Part shown: positions 57,942 to 64,000 of the stretch, piece by piece
Layout: each line of letters begins with the position of its first letter
How positions within the stretch are numbered: the stretch's first letter is position 1
From: Spisula solida
Lineage: Eukaryota > Mollusca > Bivalvia > Venerida > Mactridae
Assembly: GCA_947247005.1 (NCBI GenBank)
Contig: OX365945.1
Coordinates: 34,464,551-34,528,550 of the forward strand
Direction: 5' to 3'
DNA: 64,000 bases
Translations under genes and position numbers: made by a program
The notes under the pieces: model-generated
What the model was told of the DNA's origin: nothing
The model's database searches: none
What the model saw: the letters and a program-made list of their open reading frames with translations, nothing else

Positions 57942-58329
57942 AATAAAATAAATGTCTTGTAAACAAACTTACTTGACCTAATGGCGGCTCCCAGACGAAT
58001 GAAGATGCTGAATTGCGGGTAAAAGTTGAGTTCACTAGAATGACTTCCCTTGCCGAATGTGTATTGCTTCGCGCCGTGCCTTTCTTACTTCCCTTTTCTT
58101 ACAAGAGCATTCTTTTATTTATTGAATATTTTTAAAAGGAATTAAAAAATAAAAGATTATGTTAGGACTCAAAAGTTTCGTAATTTGAATACTTCTACTT
58201 TCAACATTCACTTCTTTCGACTCCGCAATTTTCTAAACCGGAAATTACTTTTTCTAAAACGATTAGTACCGACTCGAAACTCTGAAGAACATAGGCACGT
58301 GCGTGTTACTGGTATGGGTATTTACAATA

Positions 58330-59065
58330 GCCCCTAATACTAGAAAGGCTTACGTAGCAGTTTGTGTCGTCATGGACTTGCCAATACTAGGAAGGCTTAC
58401 GTTGCAGTTTGTATCCTCACGGACTCATCAATACTAGGAAGGGGTCAGTAGCGGTTTGTGTCGTCATGGACTTGCCAATACTAGAAAGGCTTCAGTAGCG
58501 GTTTGTGTCGTCATGGACTTGCCAATACTAGAAAGGCTTCAGTAGCAGTTTGTGTCGTCAAGGACTTGCCAATACTAGGAAGGCTTACGTTGCAGTTTGT
58601 ATCCTCACGGACTCATCAATACTAGGAAGGGGTCAGTAGCGGTTTGTGTCGTCATGGACTTGCCAATACTAGAAAGGCTTACGTAGCAGTTTGTGTCGTC
58701 ATGGACTTGCCAATACTAGGAAGGCTTACGTTGCAGTTTGTATCCTCACGGACTCATCAATACTAGGAAGGGGTCAGTAGCAGTTTGTGTCCTCACGGAC
58801 ATGTCGATACCAGAAAGGAGTCAGTAGCAGTTGGTGTCGTCGAAGAATTGTCAGAACTAAAAAGTGGCCAGTAGCGGTTTGTGTCGCCATGAACTTGCCA
58901 GTACTAGAAAGGGGTCAGTAGCGGTTTGTGTCGTCATGAACTTGCCAGTACTAGAAAGGGGTCAGTAGCGGTTTGTGTCGTTACGGACTTGTCAGTACTA
59001 AAAAGAGTTCATTAGAGGTTTTGTCGTCACTGACTTGTCAATATTAGACAATGGTCAGTAGCGGC
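58330..59065 (-). repeat. 47-bp tandem array (arm 2)
   Basis: Reverse complement of the array at 25143-26202, with about 15 units. Several contain 'cctcacggactcatca', the complement of the hammerhead-like word. It is shorter than in arm 1. Confidence 0.9.
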
Positions 59066-59225
59066 ATTTTAACCACGTTGGTGTACATCTTTTTATCATT
59101 TTACCTTTAAAAAAATATCCTGTGTTCGAACTCGCTCTTGTTTGCATTCTGGTGCTTAAATAGTTATATGATGATATATTGAGTTTTGTGAATTTTGAGT
59201 TCCCAACTTCAATGTTTGATTAGCT

Positions 59226-59443
59226 ACTGTAAAACCATTATTTTTCGAGGGAGTTGAATTTTCGTTGATTTCGTTGTTGTACTCGACCACGAAATATAAT
59301 CCCCACGATTAATCGACCTCTCAAATATCGAAAAGGGGTTGATTCTTTGATGTTTTGTAATCCACGAATTTACGGCCCCACGAAAATGCATTTTTATCAA
59401 AATCCACGAAATTTGATACCCACGAAAATATGTGATTTTACAG
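59226..59443. mobile_element. Complete 218-bp MITE next to arm 2
   Basis: It starts 'ctgtaaaaccattatttttc' and ends 'gaaaatatgtgattttacag', with TA on both sides. Inside, 'ccacgaaatataatccccac' and 'ccacgaaatttgatacccac' are characteristic of the family. One end of the same family forms the other edge of arm 2 (48354) and the edge of arm 1 (37028). Confidence 0.85.
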
Positions 59444-59445
59444 TA

Positions 59446-60881
59446 TGTTGTCGTGCTCATGTAGCTGTTCAGTGCCTGTTTTCTTGTTCATTGTTGTACT
59501 TGTTCTTGGTACTTGTGCTTGTTGTCTGTGCTTTTGCTTTTTCGTTTGTTCTTTTTGTGCCTTTCGCCTTGGTGTTTCTGCTTACCATTTCTAAACTTCA
59601 ACATAAATTACTAGAACATTGTGCCAGATCTGATTTAAAGCTCCAAAACATAAACGATAATATATTTCTAAATAATTAATCAACAGTCATCATTCGGACT
59701 TGATCAACCCATAAATATGCATGTAGTAAATTAGTGATGAATAAGTTACATTTATACATATAGCCATATGACATACGTCAAACATACTCGTAATTATGCG
59801 CCTTGAATAGTAATATATAATGTTGAAAACACCAATCGATTAAGCTCTCGTGGAAGAATGTTTATTGTGTGCATGTCACTATAAAAACAAATGGTGTTTT
59901 ATAAAGCATTCGATGGTGAATATAAAACAGTTAATGGTATATAAACATTATAGGGGCCAACAAGGTATTAGAAATGATAAATATATTCACGAGTGCGCAG
60001 AATATGTATCTTTAAAGTGGAAACATGACGTCAAAAACTTTTCAAAAAGATTATATTAAGTCAGACAGTGAAGGCAGCACTCAACTTAACCAGCCGAGCA
60101 CAGAAAACATTAAAACACACAAAGCACAATGCCAACCTGAACCAACCTGAACCAACCGAGCACAGGAAACAAAACATATAAAGACACAATGCCCAACTAA
60201 ACAAGCGCAGATCCGCCCAAGTCCAAGCTATCGAAAAGTACAATAAATTGTAACTAGCTGAATGACCCAGTTTCCACAGCAAAAGGACTATAATGCCCCG
60301 CTATAGCTGTAAGAAATCTTATAACGAAGAAGTGCCAAACACACTACCGACCAAGAAAATTAAACGCCCCTTGTCTCATTGTTTAAAAGCTGAATAGAAA
60401 AGATTCAGCAAACAAAAGACAGAAAGCCTACGCTGAATGACCTAGTTACAACAGTAAAACTGCTGAACTACATAGTTTTAGCAGCCTTTAGTCTGCAAAC
60501 CTTAAGACGAGTGACCCAGTTTCAATAAGTAAAATGACGTTATTGAACAAAACCCAAAATTTAGCAAATATTTGACGATACATATCTATGTATAAGGATG
60601 ATATTGTACATTTACTAGTATTGTATGTGTACATATAATGTTGCTGGTGGTCCTCTTGGATTCATATGATAATGATCATAATATAAATGATAGATATCAG
60701 TAGTTATATACATGTTAAATGAACAAATATTTAGAACAATCATATCATTACAGTAGTCCTATGGCGATCTCCAATAATCAAAACGTGTTAAAATGATTCA
60801 ACAAACAGCATCGTAGATGGTCCTTCTATTCTTTAAATTCATTACTTCACCGCAATTGTAGGATTCACATTATATTGACAT
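59446..60881. other. No gene seen; weak repeats
   Basis: 'ctgaaccaacctgaaccaac' at 60138-60159 and a degenerate module 'ctgaatgaccca.tt.c.aca' near 60259, 60431 and 60508 are visible. Short ORFs at 59347-59679, 59850-60059 and 60061-60282 have no recognised domains. Confidence 0.45.
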
Positions 60882-60957
60882 TTAAGTTTCGTCATTAAAA
60901 GCTCCGTCAACTTCTTTATATTCCCTCTTCTGTCGAACGAATGCATCTTGGGATTAA
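60882..60957 (-). pseudogene. Paralogous last exon of the peptide precursor
   Basis: It follows a 'tgttttcag' splice acceptor on minus. In the frame of the exon at 40483-40408 it reads stop, then 'SQDAFVRQKREYKEVDGAFN', 'DET', stop. Dibasic KR, Tyr-Lys and the acidic tail are conserved. The first full codon is TAA where the other copy has GCA (Ala). Similarity continues into the 3' UTR ('cctacaatt' and 'cctacaatg'). No exon 1 partner is visible up to 64000. It is either a pseudogene or the upstream splice phase differs. Confidence 0.5.
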
Positions 60958-61064
60958 CTGAAAACAATCATTACAATATACGCATTTCATTCAAAAATGT
61001 GCGAAATAAAACATTTGAAATGTACGTTTAAATACCCATAATAAATAGTTTTAACTCGACGTAA

Positions 61065-63378
61065 ATAAGATGATACCTTTGAAACTTTCACCGAACAGTC
61101 TAAAGATCTGAATGTAAACGATACCTGGTCACTATTCGAACACAAACTGAAAGAACTCATGAAAAAAACACATACCTTCAAAACAACTATCTGGAAACAA
61201 GACCAACAAACTCTGGATAAATAAGATAGTGAGATCAAACTTGAGGAAACTGAAAAAACTGTACACAAGACAGAAACAATCTAGGAAACAAAAAGATAGA
61301 AAAACCTATGAAGAGGCAAGAAGTAAGATACAGAAAATCGAACGTCAAGAATACTGGAAATACGTAGAAGGCCTCATAGAACATCCTACCGATGATACTG
61401 ATCTACAGCCAAATAAACAAAAAAGATTCTGGAATTACATCAAATCCTTAAAGAAAGACAACTGTGGCATATCACCTCTAAAAGACCAAGGAAAACTTCA
61501 CTGCGACTCGACATACAAGGCTAACATCTTGAATGACCAATACCAGTCAGTCTTCACATAGGAGGATGATAAACCAGTACCAGACATGGAAGGTGACCCA
61601 TATCCAACAATGCCAGACATACAAGTGGATCTTCCAGGAGTCATCAAGTTACTCAAACAACTCAATCCGAACAAAGCTACTGGACCTGACATGCTGCCAG
61701 CAAGAATCCTAAAAGAATGTGCAGAACAATGTGCACCATACCTTACGCTAATCTACAATAAATGCCTAATCAACAACGAAATACCAGATGTGTGGAAAAC
61801 TGCAAACGTTCAAGAAGGGAGATCGCTTCAAGGCTAGTAACTACCGACCATTGTCGCTTACCTGCATATCCTGTAAGATCATGGAACACATCATCGTTAG
61901 CAACATGATCAGACACTTTGATGAACATAGCATCTTGACCGACAGCCAGCATGGTTTCATGAGGAGGAGAAGTTGTGAGACTCAGCTGATCACTCTGGTA
62001 GACGAATTGATGTCAGGTATGGACAAAGGACAACAGCATGACCTTGCAATCTTAGACTTCTCAAAGGCCTTTGACAAAGTCCCATACAAGGGCCTACTTG
62101 CAAAGTTGGACCACAACGGGGTCCGGTGAAATGCACTGGGATGGATCAGGTCTTTCCTTGGAAACAGAACACAGAGAGTGGTTGTAGACGGGGCAACGTC
62201 TGACACAGCGCCAGTGGTCAGTGGTGTGCCCCAGGTGTATCCTGTTCCTGACATTCATAAATGACCCACACAAACAAGTTATATCAAATACTAGACTTTT
62301 CGCAGATGACTGTGTTGTGTATCGGCAAATAGTCTCCGCTGCAGACACCCACATCCTACAGGAGGACCTGAATAAACTAGCCGAGTGGGAGAAGAAATTG
62401 GGTATGTACTTCCACCCAGAAAAGTGCAGCATCTTAAGGGCCCCCAGAAAAAGAAGCCCTATCATGTCAAGCTACACACTGAAGGGTCACACTCACTCTA
62501 GCCACAGACAGTGTGTCCAAGTACCTTGGAGTCAACATGACTGGTAATCTAAGCTGGAATGCACTTATTGATAAGACCGTGAAGAAGGCCAACAGTACAC
62601 TTGGGTTCCTGCGCCGAAACGGATATCAAACGATGCAGTAAAGTCTAACGCCTATTTCTCGCTTGTAAGACCCCAGCTCGAGTACTGTGCCACAATTTGA
62701 AATCCCCATTCAAAGAGCCATATCAACCAGATAGAAATGGTGCAAAGGAGAGCTGCAAGGTATGCAACTAACCGCTACCATAACACCAGCAGCGTCAGTG
62801 ACATGCTAAGCCATCTGAATTGGGAGACACTGGAGAGTAGAAGGAAGAAGGCACAGTTGACACTATTCTACAAGATTGTCAACAACCTGGTGGACATTCC
62901 TGTAGACCAGCATTTCTCTCCAGCTACATCATCTACTACTACCAGATCATCCCATTCAAAGAAATACCGCCAACCTTCAGCCAAATCATCTTACTACAAC
63001 AACTCGTTCTTTCCAAGAACAACATCATCTTGGAATAAACTGCCTGCACAAATCGCAGAGGCCCCCCGACTTGGTATCTTTCAAGCGGGGATTGTCTACC
63101 TTTCATATTTAATTAGGCCCGGGTCAGCTGCAAGTAAATCTTCGATGACTCCCAGGGCTGTATCGGCCGTGGCTACCATAACCGGAGAGGTCTGGGATGA
63201 GGAAGACGAAAACGCAGCTGCCCAACAGTATCATACATTTACTCTCATCTTTGATCTATCCCACTTTTCTTCTTACTTTCCTTTCTATTTCACAACTTTT
63301 TCTTTATTCAGAAACCAACCGTCGCTAAATGGTCAATTGTGACCGCGTCGACGTACCATGTAGATGTAGATGTAAATT
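61065..63378 (+). pseudogene. Decayed CR1-like LINE ORF2
   Basis: Order on +: 'DTWSLFEHKLKELMKKTHTF' (linker after endonuclease), 'VIKLLKQLNPNKATGPDMLP' (RT start), 'KKGDRFKASNYRPLSLTCIS', 'DSQHGFMRRRSCETQL', 'AILDFSKAFDKVPYKGLLAK', 'LFADDCVVYR' (catalytic FADD), 'KYLGVNMTGNLSW', then 'QRRAARYATNRYHN' and 'TTSSWNKLPAQI'. At least five frameshifts and stops lie between these motifs. The 3' end has '(gtagat)n'-like repeats at about 63359-63373, as CR1 elements often do. The endonuclease is missing, so it is 5'-truncated. Confidence 0.85.
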
Positions 63379-64000
63379 AATGATTTGCCCTTGTCACTGA
63401 TAACTCCGGGTACTATTCGTGCAGTACCCGGGGTTATTAGTCCGGCCCCAAACCTAAGATACCTTGCATTGGAGTATAAAGTTTTTTTATTTGCTGGTTT
63501 CAGTAGACAAGATCTTTCTAATTGAATTTCTGACGGGTGCCATTCTGTCATCCTTGAGCATTTTTAGAAAATTGGGGTAAAAGTTCCAAAACATAAACGA
63601 AACTGCGAATTGTTGGTATCGGTGAACTTAAATGTCATTTATTATCATATTCTATAATAAATCAGTCTTATATGTAGTTACCGGTATTAAGTTGAAGTTG
63701 AAGCTTGCAAAGTTTTAGTGACGTGCATTTATGCAAAAGGAGGTATTTTAGGGGTAAAACATTCAATAGTATGAAGGAAAATTGTATTTTTTTGGATTTT
63801 GTACCAATGCAGACCTATACAATGTCATGTATCTTTTTCTTTGGTGATTAATCAAATGAATACGCATGTCATTAATAACATATCAGTTTTGATATCAAAC
63901 GTTCTAAGCTTGGCTATTGTGCAAATGTGCTATTTTGGGTAATAACTTTGAAATATAAAGGAAAAGGGCGAATTGTAGGAGGTGGTACACAACACAGTCA
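63379..64000. other. No gene seen; one small hairpin
   Basis: 'cgggtact' and 'agtacccg' at about 63407-63431 form a GC-rich hairpin. The rest is AT-rich and unique. Confidence 0.45.

Larger units (their letters stand above)
48352..59226 (-). mobile_element. Helitron-like unit, arm 2 of the large inverted repeat
   Basis: Reverse-complement copy of 24974-37030, without the 952-bp MITE and with fewer 47-bp units. It begins 'tactgtaaaatcattaattt' and ends 'gaacattg'-type sequence followed by 'atttgattagcta' on +. Most frame breaks are the same as in arm 1. Private changes include a 4-bp insertion in the OTU domain near 57720, an extra 'aggtgt'-like insertion near 55270, and intact reading at two A-runs that are shifted in arm 1. 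Confidence 0.85.

Noticed and set aside
24974..59226. Inverted repeat as a fold-back assembly artefact
   Set aside because: The spacer is not mirrored, the arms differ by a MITE, array lengths and several indels, and the outer flanks differ. An assembly check is still worthwhile.

Overview
The window looks like a gene-poor, repeat-rich stretch of an invertebrate animal genome. A bivalve or other mollusc is the most likely source. The grounds are AT-rich DNA with animal-type spliced exons, several APE-type LINEs, an OTU-domain Helitron, and dense small TIR elements of kinds I associate with bivalves. The species is not determined. There are no bacterial operons, rRNA genes or CRISPR arrays.

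Layout. 1-11.6 kb is a mosaic of unrelated tandem repeats (252-bp, 56-bp, about 24-bp, 213-bp, 140-bp and a large 42/49-bp satellite) plus a dispersed family rich in CGTACGAG. 11.6-18.3 kb holds a MITE and a nearly full-length LINE on the minus strand. Its ORF1 and ORF2 are intact apart from one inserted TIR element inside the endonuclease domain, and they lie in one frame separated by a single UAG. 18.3-25 kb holds MITEs and two 3' LINE fragments.

25.0-59.2 kb is dominated by two near-identical copies of an 11-12 kb Helitron-like unit in opposite orientation (arms 24974-37030 on + and 48352-59226 on -), separated by an 11.3 kb spacer that is not symmetrical. Each arm runs in this order: a 47-bp tandem array with a hammerhead-like stem, an OTU cysteine protease, a Helitron replication-initiator (HUH plus two-Tyr) region, a Pif1-type helicase, an SGNH-hydrolase-like ORF, a 73-bp tandem array, conserved DNA with an antisense small ORF and a 32-bp palindrome, and a TA-flanked half MITE. 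Most frame breaks are shared by both arms, and each arm also has private ones. This suggests an already broken element was duplicated. A Tigger/pogo-like MITE interrupts the helicase only in arm 1.

The spacer holds the best candidate host gene: a two-exon minus-strand gene (42559-42396 and 40483-40408) predicted to encode a 79-residue secreted peptide precursor with a signal peptide, a Gly-Lys-Lys-Arg amidation/cleavage site and a second Lys-Arg. A related but stop-bearing last exon lies at 60957-60882. The spacer also holds L1/Tx1-like LINE fragments, hairpin elements, a 63-bp minisatellite and a hAT-like MITE with an 8-bp target duplication. 61-63.4 kb is a decayed CR1-like LINE.

All calls are by eye. 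Family names rest on recognised motifs, not on searches.
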